This document shows, piece by piece, positions 34,550-47,477 of a DNA stretch of 64,000 nucleotides. Under the pieces are notes generated by a model that did not search any database, had not been told where the DNA came from, and saw only the letters and a program-made list of their open reading frames with translations. The DNA comes from Chelonoidis abingdonii (Eukaryota > Chordata > Testudines > Testudinidae). Numbering within the stretch: the stretch's first letter is position 1; the number at the start of each line of letters is the position of its first letter. The translations under genes were made by a program, and so were the position numbers. Location: contig NC_133770.1 of NCBI RefSeq assembly GCF_003597395.2, positions 298,279,827 through 298,343,826 on the forward strand. The letters run 5' to 3'.

Positions 34550-36310
34550 CAACTCAGGGAAGACAAGGCCACTGCATTGCTCAAAGAATTCTTTGCATTG
34601 GTCTTCATTGCAGAGGTTGTGGGGGGAGATACCCACAACAGAGCTGTTCTTTTGAGACATTAAATCTGAAGTACTGTCCCGAAGCGATGTGTCAATAAAA
34701 TAAGTTTTAGAACAAACTGATAAACTAAACAGTAATAAGCCACCAGGACTAGTTGGGATTTGCCCAAGAGTTCAGAAGGAACTCAGATGTGAAATTGCAG
34801 AACTACTGACTGTGGGACATAACCTATCGCTGAAATCAGACTCTGTAGCAGATGACCAGAAGGTAGCTAATGTAACAGGGCTCTAGACGTGATCCCGGCA
34901 ATTGCAGGCCAGTGAGCCTCACTTTAGTTTCTACCAACCTGCCCAGTACTATAGTAAAGAACAGAATTATCAGACACATAGATGAAAGTGATTTGTTGGG
35001 GAAGAATCAACAACTTTTGTAAAGGGAAGTCATCTCTCACCAATCTACTAGAATTTTTTCAGGGCATCAACTAGCATGTGGACAAGTGTGATCCAATTGA
35101 CACAATGTACTTAGATTTTCAGACAGCCTTTGACAAGGTCCCTCACCAAAGGCTCTTAAGGAAACGAAGTAGTCATGGGATAAGAGTGAAGGTCCTCTCA
35201 CGGATCAGTAACTAATAAAAAGATAGGAACAAGGGGTAGGACTAAATGGTTAGTTTTCACAAGGCAGAGAGGTAAACAGCAGAGTCCCCAAAGGAACTGT
35301 GCCAAGACCTGTGCTGTTCATCATATTCATTAATGAGCCGGAAAAGAGCATGAACAGTGCAGTAGCAACATTTTCAGACGATGCAAAATTATTCAAGGTT
35401 GTTAAGTTCAAAATGGACTGTGAAGAGTTACAGGCAGGGCCGGCTCCAGGTTTTCTGCCGCCCCAAGCAGCAAAAAAATGAAAAAAAAAAAGCCGATCGG
35501 CAGCACTTGGGTGGCAGCTCAATCGCACCGCTCCATTCTTCAGCGGCACTTCAGTGGCAGGTCCTTCACTCTCTATCTTCCTCTTTGATGGCACTTCAGC
35601 AGCAGCTCAATCGCACCGCTCCATTCTTTGGCGGCAGTTCAGCAGCATGTCCTTCACTCCCCCTCTTCTTCTTCGGCAGCACTTCGGCAGTAACTAAAAG
35701 AGGAAGAGAGGGACTCAAGGACCTGCTGCCGAATTCCTCCCGAAGACCCAGACGTGCCACCCCTTTGTATTGGCCGCCCCAAGCACCTGCTTCCTTAGCT
35801 GGTGCCTGGAGCAGTCCCTGGTTATAGGGGTGACAAAACTGGGTGGTTGGGTAATAAAATGCAGAAGAAATTCAGCACTAATACATGGAAATTGATGCAC
35901 ATTGGAAAAAATAATCCCAACTACACACATATAATAATGGCTTCTAAATTAACTGTCCTTACTCCAGAAAAAGATCTTGGAGTCCGCTTGGATAGTTCTC
36001 TGAAAACATCTACTCAATGCACAGCAGGGGTCAAAAAGGCAAACAGAATGTTAGGAACTATTAGGAAAGGGACAGAAAATATCATAATAGCACTATATAA
36101 ATCAGTGGTGCGCCCAGACCTTGAATACTGTGTCGAGTTCCGGTCGCCCCATCTCAAAAAGAAGATAGTGCAACTGGGAAAAGTTCAAAAATGATCACGG
36201 GCTTGGAAAGGCTTCCATATGAGGACAGACTGAAAAGATTTGGGCTGGTCAATTTAGAAAAGAAACGATTAAAGGTGAATCTGATAAAATCATGACTGAT
36301 GTGGGAAAAG
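34550..36310 (+). mobile_element. CR1 LINE, sense, reverse-transcriptase half, interrupted by a MITE
   Basis: Plus-strand CR1 beginning in the endonuclease/RT linker region ('gaattctttgcattggtctt' near 34,586). RT motifs are recognisable in broken frames: a 'TAFDKVPHQRLLRK' run near 35,125-35,165, and 'FIIFINEPEK' near 35,318 leading to 'FSDDAKLFKVVK', which holds a mutated form of the (F/Y)xDD polymerase box. Continuation after the MITE (35,821 on) gives 'ctccagaaaaagatcttgg' and 'cagaccttgaatactgtgtc'. Multiple frameshifts and the insertion make it inactive. It ends abruptly near 36,310, where a second CR1 copy begins. Confidence 0.85.
35435..35820. mobile_element. hAT-like MITE with 8-bp duplication, inside CR1
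   Basis: The left end 'cagggccggctccagg' and the right end, reverse-complemented, 'cagggactgctccagg' are terminal inverted repeats. GTTACAGG (35,427-35,434) and GTTATAGG (35,821-35,828) flank it, 7 of 8 bases the same. The interior is unusual in having repeated 'cagctcaatcgcaccgctcc' units (35,515 and 35,605). No transposase. It splits the CR1 frame. Confidence 0.88.
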
Positions 36311-36324
36311 GGAACAGGGAAGCA

Positions 36325-37070
36325 GAATAAGACAGAATATATTATTGCCCTTGTATAAATCCATGGGACGCCCACATCTTGAATACTGTGTACAGATGTG
36401 GTCACCTCACCTCAAAAAAGATCTACTGGAACTAGAAAAGATTCAGAAAAGGGCAACTAAAGTGATTAGGGGTTTGGAGAGGTCCCATACGAGGAAAGAT
36501 TAAAGAAGCGAGGCCTCTTCAGCTTGGAAAAGAGGAGACTAAAGGAGGGATATGATAGAGGTATATAAAATCATGAGTGATGTGCAGAAAGTGGATAAGG
36601 AAAAGTTATTTACTTATTCCCATAATACAAGAACTATACAAGAAATAGGGGATAGGGTCACCAAATGAAATTAAATATGGTAGCAGGTTTAAAACAAAAG
36701 AAAAGGAGTTTCTTCTTCACGCAGAACACAGTCAACCTGTGGAACTCCTTGCCTGAGGGTGTGAAGGGCTGGACTATAAAAGGGCCATTTGGTTTTAAAA
36801 GAGAACTGGTAAAATCATGGTGGTGATGCGGTGGATTGGGTTAAGTCCATAATGGCTATAGCCCGGATGGTAGGAATGGTTGTCCCCAGCCCTCTGTTGT
36901 CAGAGGGTGCGGATGGATGGCAGGGAGAGTATCACTTGATCATTGCTGTTAGCTTCACTCTTTGGCACCTGGCATTGGCCCACTGTCAGTAGACAGATAC
37001 TGGGCTGGATGGACCTTTGATCTGACCCAGTACGGCCGTTTCATGGTCTTTATGTTTATACTTACCCTTT
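36325..37070 (+). mobile_element. Second CR1 LINE copy, sense, 3' end complete
   Basis: Restarts upstream of the point where the first copy stops: 'cccacatcttgaatactgtg' near 36,370 repeats the block at 36,113. Continues through 'aagattcagaaaagggcaac', 'gtatataaaatcatgagtga', 'cacagtcaacctgtggaact', 'actgggctggatggaccttt' and ends 'gcc-gtttcatggtctttatg'. 5'-truncated, slightly noisier than the first copy. Confidence 0.85.
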
Positions 37071-37079
37071 CCCACAAAA

Positions 37080-37430
37080 CAAAAAACCATGGTGACCAAT
37101 TGATAATAGGAAGCAGGTAATTAAAAACAAGGGTGAGATTTAAAACAAAAAAGGAAGTTTTCTTTCTTCACAAAGCGCACAGTCAACCTGTTGGGAACTC
37201 TTGCCTTGAGGAGGTTGTGAAGGCTAGGACTATGAAAGGGTTTAAGAGAAATAGATAAATCATGGAGTAAGTCATAATGGCTATTTAGCAGGAGGGTAAG
37301 GAAGGTTGCTCCCTAGCCTCTCTGCCGAGACGGTGAGCATGGATGGCAGGAGAGAGATCAATTGATCGTTTACCTGTTGCTTCACTCTCTTGGGGCAGGC
37401 AGTTGTCTACAATGCAATTTGGGCCAACCT
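37080..37430 (+). repeat. Noisy repeat of the CR1 3' UTR just upstream
   Basis: Repeats about 36,630-36,980 in the same direction: 'acagtcaacctg' is at 36,728 and again at 37,179, and 'atggatggcagg' occurs in both. Small indels are frequent. I read this as the left overlap of a gap-bridging raw read with the contig, not as a third CR1. Confidence 0.7.
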
Positions 37431-37439
37431 GTCTCAGCC

Positions 37440-38150
37440 AAGTTATAAAGTAGGCGATACGCTCTGTGCAAGGGACTTAGGGGTCCTATGTTAGGATCTC
37501 TGAATGGGGGCACCTTTTAGGTCTTTGATCCCGCTCGCTAAGGTTTGTGGGGTGCTGGACGCTGTCTTTGAATCATATTTTTTCTATTCATTCACATGAA
37601 TTCTTGCTCACATATTTTCCACATCATAGAGTTTCTTTTGGTGCGTATTACTTCCCTCAAGGCTTTTCACTAGGATTATTAGGAGAGTGCTTTAGGTCAA
37701 CGAAGTGTAGTGAGCCTCCCCCGTTGATGTATGTGCAACGTTCCGAGAGTTTCGCGAGAAAAAGGATAGATAAGTTCATGAAGGGCATTATGATGTATAC
37801 TGCAAGTTTCACCAGTCGGAATGGCCCATTTAGTCAGGAGATGGCTTCACGTCGCAAGTGCATAATCCCCATCGCACTGGGCAATACCATAACTCTCGTG
37901 ACTGGCTCCCGCAATGGTCAGCGAAGGGTAAGAGTACTAGGGAATCTTGCCAGAACTGCCCATTTCGATGTTCCATTACCATCTAGAAACGTGATGGGCG
38001 GTCTGTAAGTCATTCTGGCCCATCTCTCTCGTTCAGGCTGACAGTGATATCTAGGACGATACCGGATCGGAACCAATTGTGGTATCCATACCGCGTGTGT
38101 TACTTGTTACCTTATGTGTCGTGTTATGAATCTGGCACTCCTGGACTAGT
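37440..38150. other. Sequence without a second copy in the window; probable true gap fill
   Basis: This is the only part of the noisy block that matches neither flank. The 153-codon plus-strand frame at 37,547-38,008 lies here. It has no recognisable domain and base-level quality is suspect, so I do not call a gene. Confidence 0.45.
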
Positions 38151-38155
38151 TTTTC

Positions 38156-41100
38156 CAGGCCCACATTAGATGGACTATTTCTCTAAGGGACTTGATAAAA
38201 TACTCAGACCTACAAATGCTCACTCGCTATCCACATAAAGGGGTATGAGGCTTTGCATGACGTGGGTGTCTGCAGGTTGGGGCGCAACTTTGTGCTCACC
38301 AGAGGAATATAGGTCATCACATGCGCCAATGATATTAAGGGGCCTAATGTTCGTGACTGAACATCCTCAGAACCGGTGAGTCGCATACTCTCAACGGCGG
38401 CCAGCGCTGTGAAGGTCATACTCGAAGCCAACGTGTGAAGGACTAAGGGGTTGAAAAGGTAGCTTGCCCACGCAGCCCAGAAACTGATTTTGTCCTGTTC
38501 TGCTGTGCATAGTACTTGAGCGAGGCCTTGGGTTTCCAGGGCTTGTCAGTCGGTTATTCCTGCGTCGATACCACTAATATTGCGCTGTTGAATTAATTAA
38601 CCGCTAGAAAAATCAGCTGTAGGTGCGCGTGATTAATAAAAACCTGCCTACAAGACGTGCACGCCCGTTACCCTGCTCAGGGTGCGTGATGAAATGAGAA
38701 GTCATTAGTTCTCCCTAACCTTCCCCTGATAACCGCGCTGATCTTAATCGCAGTGCCTAGTCAGCCTGAGCTCACTTGATTAAGGGGGGGGCCGTAGATT
38801 TGTTTTGAGGGGGCTTCTTTTTTTTTTAATGTTCGACCAAAGGTGGTAAAAGGACTGATGGCAGGCTTTGGCTGGACTAAGCAGCTAGCAGCAGAGGGCA
38901 GGGGGTGGGAGAAAGGGTGATCAGTGCAGGCATAAACAAAATGGGGTCTCAGACTGGCAAGTGTGTGCTGATGCATTGTGCACTGCAGATACAGGTTTTT
39001 GGCTTCGATGAGAGGCGGTATGCTTGTGAGTGGATGTGGCTTGTGCTGGGTTTTTTGTCATGTGCGAGGAGGGAAGAGGTCGGTGTCCGTGTTCTTGACG
39101 TACACTTTGCAAGTGTGGTTTTGTTGCGCGGGGTGTGAGTTTTGTCCGATGGCAATGTGTTGTCTTGGCGCAGTGTTTTTACCAGAAGATGTTTTGTGGG
39201 GCATGCGTATTTGATGTAAGGAGGAGTGGACCACCAAACTGCAATGGTACCGGCAGTCAATGGGGTTGTAGGTCTGTAGGCGTGTGTTCTGTGTGCTGGT
39301 GTGCTTGAGTGTGATTTGTAGGAGGAGTAGAGTGAGATGTGTGTGGTGTGTGGTGTGGTTTCCATTTGGCTTAATTTGTTTGTTCTCCTTCTGGTCAGTG
39401 ACAGACATTTAGCTCTGACAGATGTCGTGGCTTTGTCGATACACAGCTGCAAATGTGAGTGGCTCAGCGCAGCATTCTGAATTCCGCCCACCGGTCTCAA
39501 TCTCTGAGGTCACTCAGCTGCAGGTAAGAGATAGCAGGAGGTAGAAAGGAATGTAGATCTAATAAAGGCCAGAACTTCCTCTCCCACCTAGCAAGAATGT
39601 GTGTGTGTGTGTGTAGCTCCATGGATGCATGATGCCCAGAAGAACAATCCCATGATGCTCTATCAGTGATGTTCGTGTGTGCCTGTCTTTGCTATGCACT
39701 TATTATCCTTGCCTGGTTATTTGCCGGGGAGTATAGTTACTCCCCAGTGGCCACTGGTTTAAATTTCTATTTGCCCAGTGGGAGCACTAGTCCCCAGTCC
39801 TTCGCTTTCTGGTGGAACATGTGCATACATTCTATCCAGAGCTATCTTCTTCTCTATGGCATTTCATGACAGATGCCAGCATGAACTGTAGATTGGCGCT
39901 TGACTACACGCACACCTGAAATTCCTCTTTAGTGCCAACACTCGATGTTATTTAGCGAAGGGCCAGAAGACCAGAACAGACGATTGTCCTGGTGAAAATG
40001 CACTCATTTGTATGATCCCCTTTGTGTGTGTATGTTACACAGGCCAGGAACTGCTCGCACGATTAAAAACTTACACTTATAACAAATTCTAGAAGGTCAA
40101 CTCTTCACAGGGAAGGTTTGCCTTAGTTGGTTTTTTGCAGCATGGCCTGCATAACCCCCAGGATCATTTTGGTGGTGGCAAGCTCAATCTTGACGGTGTT
40201 CCAATATTTGGATTTCATGTAGAAAATTTTGCATGCTATGAGTCTCCAGGTCAGAAACTCTAGCCATGACCCTCCTGTCGAATCGGCCCTTCCAACTAGT
40301 GATTCTGATGAAAAACAGCCCACCTTGATTCTAAAAGCCTCTCAAAACGGCAAGTCCAACGACTAATTACAGCCACCCTTTCCAGGGGAGCAGGTTTGTT
40401 CCAATGTGTTCATTGCGTCAGCATTCAAAAAGCTGTACACCTTGTTTCCATCTGCATTGTACTCGGTTATTGACAACCTGGATGTACTCTATTGTCTGGG
40501 GTGCGAGAGTACATGGGGGTGATGCACACAGAGTACTTGTAGAGACTCTGTAGTAGTACTTGATCAGCGTGAACCTAACCTAGATGCAGTATACAATCTT
40601 GTTTCGTGCAGCGATAACAAAACCAATTCTTTGCTTTTCATCCCCAAGTGGTGCTTTTCTGGCTTCTGGTTTCTGGCAGGCCACGTTGATGGAGCCTCTT
40701 TCCCGGAAGAGCCACCTACAGGCACGACCATTCCTCTTTTGAGTTATTCCTATTCCACTTAAAAACAAGAACCACCAAAATTATTCCCAAAACGCCCTAA
40801 CAGTATGGCTCACCGTGTGAGCGGTACTGTTGATCTGCAAACTGGCGCTGTTCGCTTGGGGGTTTGGGATGAACGCACCTCTAGATGTTTAAGATGAAAG
40901 TGGGTAGATTCGCAGTCAGACATATCAGGTGGTGAGATATCCTCGCTGAAGGTCCTGACGATCTACTCCCACTGTCAGGAAGGATCGATCCCCTCACTAA
41001 ATCCCGCGCTTTGCTCAAGCTCCGAGCGTCCCCCCCCAGAATAGGACTACACCCTATGGCGGCATTTCAGTCGCTAGTCACCCACCCTCCTTAAGTGCAA

Positions 41101-44100
41101 TAAGCTGCACAACACCAGGTTCCGAGAATGATACCCACCTGATCCAACTCTCATAGGATCGACGGATCTGATAACATGAGTAGGCATGCTCGGAAAAACA
41201 ATGTATTAATCAACACACACAGACATAAACGTCTAGGGACATCCAGAGATACCAAAGAGGATGGCGGCTCAGGAGAGAGTGTTAGGCGCATACGTCCTCA
41301 CTCTCTTCCCTCTTAATAACCCCGAATATTGTTAGCCCCTGAGTTTGGCTATACCTCTGTAAGATTTGTTTCATGCCAGAGCTAGCTCGGAATAGGCAAG
41401 CTACCCTGGATAGCGGAGCTCAGCTATCATAACCCGCCCGTGTCGCCATTTCCTAACTCCAACAAAGGGCTCATAGTTCAGAAACACCTCTGCGAAGCCA
41501 ACAGATGTCGGAGCACCTAAACGCTCGAGTCGCTCATAGTGCACTACGGCATTTTCCTTCCAACGCACCCGTGTTTCGTCCCGTGGCCTGGCGCAGTTCG
41601 GTGAGAGCTCGCGACGAGACCACATGGGCGCAGTACAGCTCTCGGTTCGCCACTAAATTAAGGCGTGTAGGTATGTGGCGGAGATGTGGGCGTCATGAGC
41701 AGCGGGCACGTGCCAGCGGACCTCGTGCCGTAGCCCAAAACAGGCCTCGCAAGCGCTGACCGCGCCGAGCCCCTGCCCCCGGCGGCTTTGGGCGGCTCGC
41801 AAGGCTCCTACCTTTAAGTGCATAGACCGACGCCTGTCCTATCTCACCTATCACTGAATTTAACAAGAAAATCATGCAGTTTAATGCAGCCTGTCTGGCC
41901 TAAGATCTCACCTCCACCGTCTCTACAGATTCATTATCCCAATGGACCCAGCTGTCGGGTCGTAGCCTAATGGCATGCGCAGTACTGCGTGCGGCGTTCT
42001 GGGGTACGTGAAGGAATGTCCAATTCCGAGGTGTACAGCGCCTCCTGTCCAATTCCACAGGGATGGCTTACAGGCCATATATGATGGTTCTCCTCCATGA
42101 TTAGGTGGCTATTGCACCCACCAGGGGGTGTGGCTGTAGTCCCGCCTTTTGCCCACCTGGGGCCGAATGCTCAGGGTCAGAGGTTCTCAGCGCCATGTTT
42201 AAAATAAGAATGGCCCTATTGAGTCGCCAGTACAAGGGTCCATTTAGCCCAGTATCCTGTCTGCGACAGTGGCCAATGCCAGGGTGGCCCCACGGAGTGG
42301 ATACATGAAATCTAGCCCACAGGAATCATCAGGCTGAACTGCTTCCTCCTGCCCTGTAGTCCCATTCCAGTTCTGCAAACAGAGCTAGGGACTACTCATT
42401 CTCCTGCCCATTCTCTGTGGCTAATAGTCATGAATTGAGACATACCTAACCTCCATGAAACTTATCTAAAGTGACGTTATTGGGGATCTCATAGCATATG
42501 TAGTGAATAAATAGCCTTCTCGCTTATACTGAAACCTGCTTCCTATTAATTTTCTATTCGAGGTGACCCTGGCAGCAAGTTCTTATGTCTAGTAGAAAAA
42601 TAGAGTTAGTAATGCCAACAAAGCATATCATACTCAGTCAGACCCTCGTAGTCTCCCACTGTCTCCTAAGACTCGTCTCATTATTCGACTAAGTGCGATA
42701 AACCGTGTTAGCTCCCCAGACAGAAAGCGATTCCTTATATCCCATATAATTTAATTGTTTGTGCCCTTTCGTCGATGTATTTCCATTCCAATTATATCAT
42801 ATTTTTGTGAGTTGGTTGGTGATCAATACCTGTATGCGAGTTTTCCACGATGTGGATGGTACTATGGATTATATAGATACTGTAAAACGCTCTCGTCCAT
42901 CCCTTTGCTTAACTATAACTCTCTCCCCAATCGTTCCCTCTTTGTGCTTACTTGTTTTATTGAATTCACCATCCTAGTATAAGTAGCTGTAATTCTGGGC
43001 ATAAATACCTACCACTCTCATGACTTTATACGCTAGCTGTATCATAACTAAACCATCGTTGGACTTGATTCTAGATCTTATTTTCTCGAGTGTGCAGAAA
43101 CGTCACTCTTATATTTGTATAGTTGCGGATTATGCTAATCCCCCGCCCGGTTTCGCCATTCTCAGGGGTAGAGGCTTACACTCAGAATCATAGGTTTGTG
43201 GCTGGTACGCGACCTGGAGAATCAATACTGCTTCACAGCTCCTTGCCACTGATGGACGGGCGGATTCACCTCCGCGGTATGGTGCATCGCAGCCCTGCCC
43301 CAAGAACGGGCACTCGGTAGCATCCACAGCCCTCCTACTTGTAACGCCTAGTCCAGAAAGGCAGCAAAGGTACCCTAAGCAATTGGACATTTTTGTTTTA
43401 ATCGACCCTATTGCTCTCCTAGCTACTACCAACGAGCCGCTAGGAGACTAGTCTGCACGTATCACTTCCTGTGTTACTCACGCTGCTGTCTGCAAGCTCT
43501 GGCACACCAGGCAGGAATGCGTGGGTTTCCTGCTCTATGTGGTACCTCCGCTAGAGTGGATGCCTGTGTCCAGCTTTTTCTCTGGTGCACAATCACCTGG
43601 TAACAGCCCATGCAGCGGGCTTCGTGGCTGATCAGCCAACAGCCATCTGTAGCTTAGACCCTAGCAGGAGCCCTTTTGCTCTGGCAAAGGAACAGCTTAG
43701 ATCCCGGAGCTGAAGCAGAGTCTCTCCTGCATTAAGTTATAGTTTTGGCGTTTATTGCATGCAGGTAAACATGTGCTCATGTTCTTTCCTCTAGGATTGG
43801 CTTCAGTAACTTGCAACAGGCCCGCTCCTTTAGCCTCAAGTGGTAAGGGCTTTGTGCCTTGGCCATCGTCAGTGTCGGCGACGGCTCGAGCCTAGGACCT
43901 CTGGAATTTAATGCTATGAAGACCTTCTACGTTGGCGAGCTAAAGATCATCTCTTTTTGCCAGCGCTGGCAGCACGGCTCAGTCAATCGCTTAGCTGAGC
44001 AAGCCGCCTTCTTATGAGTGACGCACAGAGCGGGTGCGGTCCCTCTCCCGAGCATTGCCATGGTGATCCAGGGAATATCTGAGTCGCGGGGCCTTTGTCC

Positions 44101-47100
44101 CTGGGCTGGCAGAGCCTTGGGGAGATCCGGTAGGATGCTAGAGGGAGCAGTGAACTTTGTGTCCGGCTGCGGTGAGCAATTCCTCTCCCAAGCTCAACCA
44201 GGGACGGGGGGGTCGGGGATTTTTTATTTGGGTGTCCGGAGGGATATCGCTCGCCACAGCTGGGGAGGGGTGGCATACCGGAATGGGACCAAGACAGGTG
44301 AGAAGCCGCTTTCATTGGCTGCCTTTGAGATCCTTGTCCGAGGAGTCAGTTAAGGACTCTCCAGCACATGCCCATCATCATCCAGGGCCTGTCGCGCAAT
44401 AAAGCTCTGACACGTCAATGGGCACGGAGCCACTCGTGAATTTACTTTTTGAGATCAAACTTGCATTAATCTATATTAAGGAAAATGGGTCTATTGCTCT
44501 CCCTCCCATATTTTGGTTGTTTAAAAATTTTGGTTTTGGGGGGTGGGGGGGCGATTTCGGGGCATCTGAGCTACATACTCATCGATCCACGCAAATGCCA
44601 GTATAAGGTCTGTGTGTTTAAGGAACCAGGGAGCTTTCCTTATGATGAATTAGGGATGTCATTCGCCAAACCGAATTACACAATTACTTCACTTCTCTCA
44701 GGTTCATCAGGCCTTGCAGGCAATCAGACCTGTTTCTTATTTCTTTTCCTTGCCTCTGTGTTTTGGTCTCCCTCCTCCTATGAGTGAGCAGTGTTAGTGT
44801 GCAGATAGATGGAAGAGAACCGCAGAGAGGGATGGCAGGGAGAGATTTGGGGTTGCCACTCGGAATCTATCTTGTGTCAGCCTGGGCTGTGATCCTGCTG
44901 AAGGAGGACTAGGGTGTAAGAGAAGGGTGGGTCTAGTTGTTAGAGGCCACTAATTTTAGGCTTTGAGACCCCAATTCAAGCCTTTAGTGCTGGCTACAAA
45001 CCTTCCTTTGCGGTGAGTGTCATTTAGCCAGCTCTGTGCACTCAGTTCTCCCCTTTGTGAACCTGGAGATAAGATGCTTAAAGCTCGCTAGTGCAGCATT
45101 TGAGGTCTGCTGATTAATAGCCCGTCAGTGTTAGCCTACTGCCCCAATTCAGAACTAGCGTTGGCGCTCAGCAGATCCCGGTAATCAGTCATCTGCTACC
45201 GACTATTGTGATAGGAAAAGGCCCTGTTAGGCCCACTCTGCTTCTGGCCCAGTGAGGATTATTATGGTCAGTGACTCTTGCGTGGTCCGGGTTCAGAGGG
45301 CTCTGTGAATGGACCCTTCTGCTCCAGACCACAGCAATGGGATCTCTCTTCTGGTCAAGGACTATGTAAGTATTGGTGATCCACAGCCAGATAGAGTGGC
45401 ATACCCAGACCGATACCCCCGCACGGCTCGAGGGGCCCATTACACCCATCTTCCCCTTCGTTTGCAAATACACTACTGAGAGCTACAGGCAGGTGAGAGA
45501 GGAGTCCAAGAACACCCTAGTGCGGAGGCTACGCTAGTGTGCATGCCTCCACGTAATTACAGGCTGCCTAGGGAATGTTAACCCTGAGTATGGCGACGTC
45601 GAGGGCAGGGCAGGATTCTGTGTTTGAGGGGAGCCAAACTGGGTTTAGGTCCCTATAATAGGTATGTAGGGCATCTGAAACAATGTCTTTTGGTAGTTTC
45701 AGAGACCTTAAAAACACCTTTGTAGCTCGTTGTCTCTGACGCGAAATAGTTGTAAGGCTATTGCCTTCTTTCTCTCCATGCCATTCTGTCCTTGTCTTGT
45801 GTTTGGTCTAGAAGTTCTTCAGGACAGGGCCCTGACTCCCACTGGTGTTCTTGTCATAGTGCAAAGACACTCCACGCCACAAACAAGGACCACGATTAGT
45901 TCTCGTGTGAGACGCCCCTTAGGAGCTTCTGTAACTCATAGAAGCAAGTTGATGATAGGGTCTACTCCTCCTATCAGGGGTGGCAATCTGTGGCCTCTGG
46001 CAACCACACTGCAGCTCTCAGAAGACTAATAGGCAGCTCCTTGTCTAGGCCGACTCCAGGTGCTGGAGCTACAGATGTAACTTATCCAACGTGCGAGGCT
46101 ATTGCTTCACTGCTCAACCCCTGGCTCTGCCCCAGGCCCTGGCCTCACCCACTCCTTTTCTTCCCCCCTCGCGCCTGAGCCTCGCCAATGCCCTCATTCC
46201 TCCCTTTCTCCCTCTGCAGAGGCCGTTCCTGCACACAAGAAACAGCTGATCAGCAGGGCTGCTGTTGGGTGGAGGTGCTGGGGCGGCGGCTGCGCGGAAG
46301 CTGTTCTATCCGTATTACTGTGGCTGGCTCCTCTCAATGTTACCGCAGTGGTAATTCTGGCTCCTTCTCAGGCTCGCGGTTTGGCCACGCCTGGGTCTAT
46401 ACACTCTGTCTGGAATACCTCACTCCCTTATCTAGTCTGCTCTGGCAGCAGGATAAAGGACAGGATGGACCAGTGGTCTGTGACAATGGTCAGGAATGCT
46501 AGACTGGATGGTACTAAGATTAGCGCCCAGTCTCTCTGAACCTCTGGAGCAATCATTCTCCTCGTTTCCCGACTGGTGTATATCGAGCCCAGAAAGGGAG
46601 CTGTGTAAACACTGATTGCAGACCCCGTTTGTCTCGGTGGGTAGGATTGAACAGGAACTCTGAGCTTAGAGCCATGAGCTGTACCGCATTGAAACTAAAG
46701 CCAAGGCCCATGTTAATGCTAAGGCTGTAATAGCCAGACTCATTTTATACTCTCGTGTCCTCGCTATGTGTGTTCACGCGCGGTGCCACTAGATGGACAC
46801 AACACCAATCTACCACGGAGGGGACTAGCAGGTTACAAGTGCACCTACTGATTCCAGCCCCTCCAAGCAGCCAACTTCTGGCCTGTGAAAGGGGAATGCT
46901 GTCCTGTGCCCTGCCATGCCCCCTTCCATGGCCCTCCATGGACTCACCAAGAAGCCAATGTCTCCACCATGTGCTGGCCTCTGTGTCACTGGGTACCAGT
47001 TTGAGGCGCTGGTGGTCCTCCACTCCTTCTGTACGAATGAGTGAAGCAGCTGTTCATAGCGCGTTGGCAGTCCAAATTCTCTTCTGCCATCCCCAGGCTA

Positions 47101-47445
47101 CCCTCACCTGTGTCCTCCGCCGTGTACCTCCCCTGAGCCATTCCGTGCAAATGACCTGTCATCCACCTGCTTCCTTCTGGTTCTGTCCTTTAGGGAGATC
47201 TCGCGCAACCTGCTGATGAACCCAAGTTTTCTTGGGGGAAAGTATTGCTGACCTCCAGGTCCCGTCAGCTGAACTGCTTATAGGAGGACAGTTCAGTGCC
47301 GGCTTCCCCACCTGGGATCCCTGGCCCTGCGTTTCAGAAGCCAGGCTGGCCCCGGGAGAAGGCGGAAAGACCGTGCTCCCTTATTCTCTGCAGGACGAGA
47401 GGTTTGCGCCCTCAGATCGGGTCACCCTCCATGCTGTGAACTAAC
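38156..47445. repeat. Degraded direct copy of 47,478-55,570 (probable assembly artefact)
   Basis: Ordered same-strand anchors: 'caggcccacatta' at 38,156 and 47,478; 'cgatacacagctgcaaatg' at 39,439 and 48,464; 'gatgtcggagcaccta' at 41,505 and 50,274; 'ccaggctggccccgggagaa' at 47,341 and 55,480. Offsets fall from 9,322 through 9,025 and 8,769 to 8,139, so this copy has about 1.2 kb of extra bases spread along 9.2 kb. It contains the same nested repeats: the SINE (about 40,105-40,320), the tRNA-like pair (about 43,825-43,960), the MIR (about 44,935-45,120) and the hAT MITE (about 45,975-46,400). Every one is worse than in the other copy. Open frames here should not be annotated. Confidence 0.85.
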
Positions 47446-47477
47446 TCTACTTGTTCTTATAACGTCATAGCTGTTTT

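Noticed and set aside
35299..35481. A host gene with a polymerase-like motif
   Set aside because: The motif is a CR1 reverse-transcriptase remnant cut by a MITE.
37547..38008. A 153-codon frame starting MGCWTLSLNHIF
   Set aside because: Lies in the error-rich block, has no domain, and frame continuity there is not meaningful.
38949..39500. A 183-codon Thr/His-rich frame on the minus strand and its counterpart at 47,997-48,515
   Set aside because: Result of G/T bias on the plus strand. The two copies of the region do not keep the same protein, as a real gene would.
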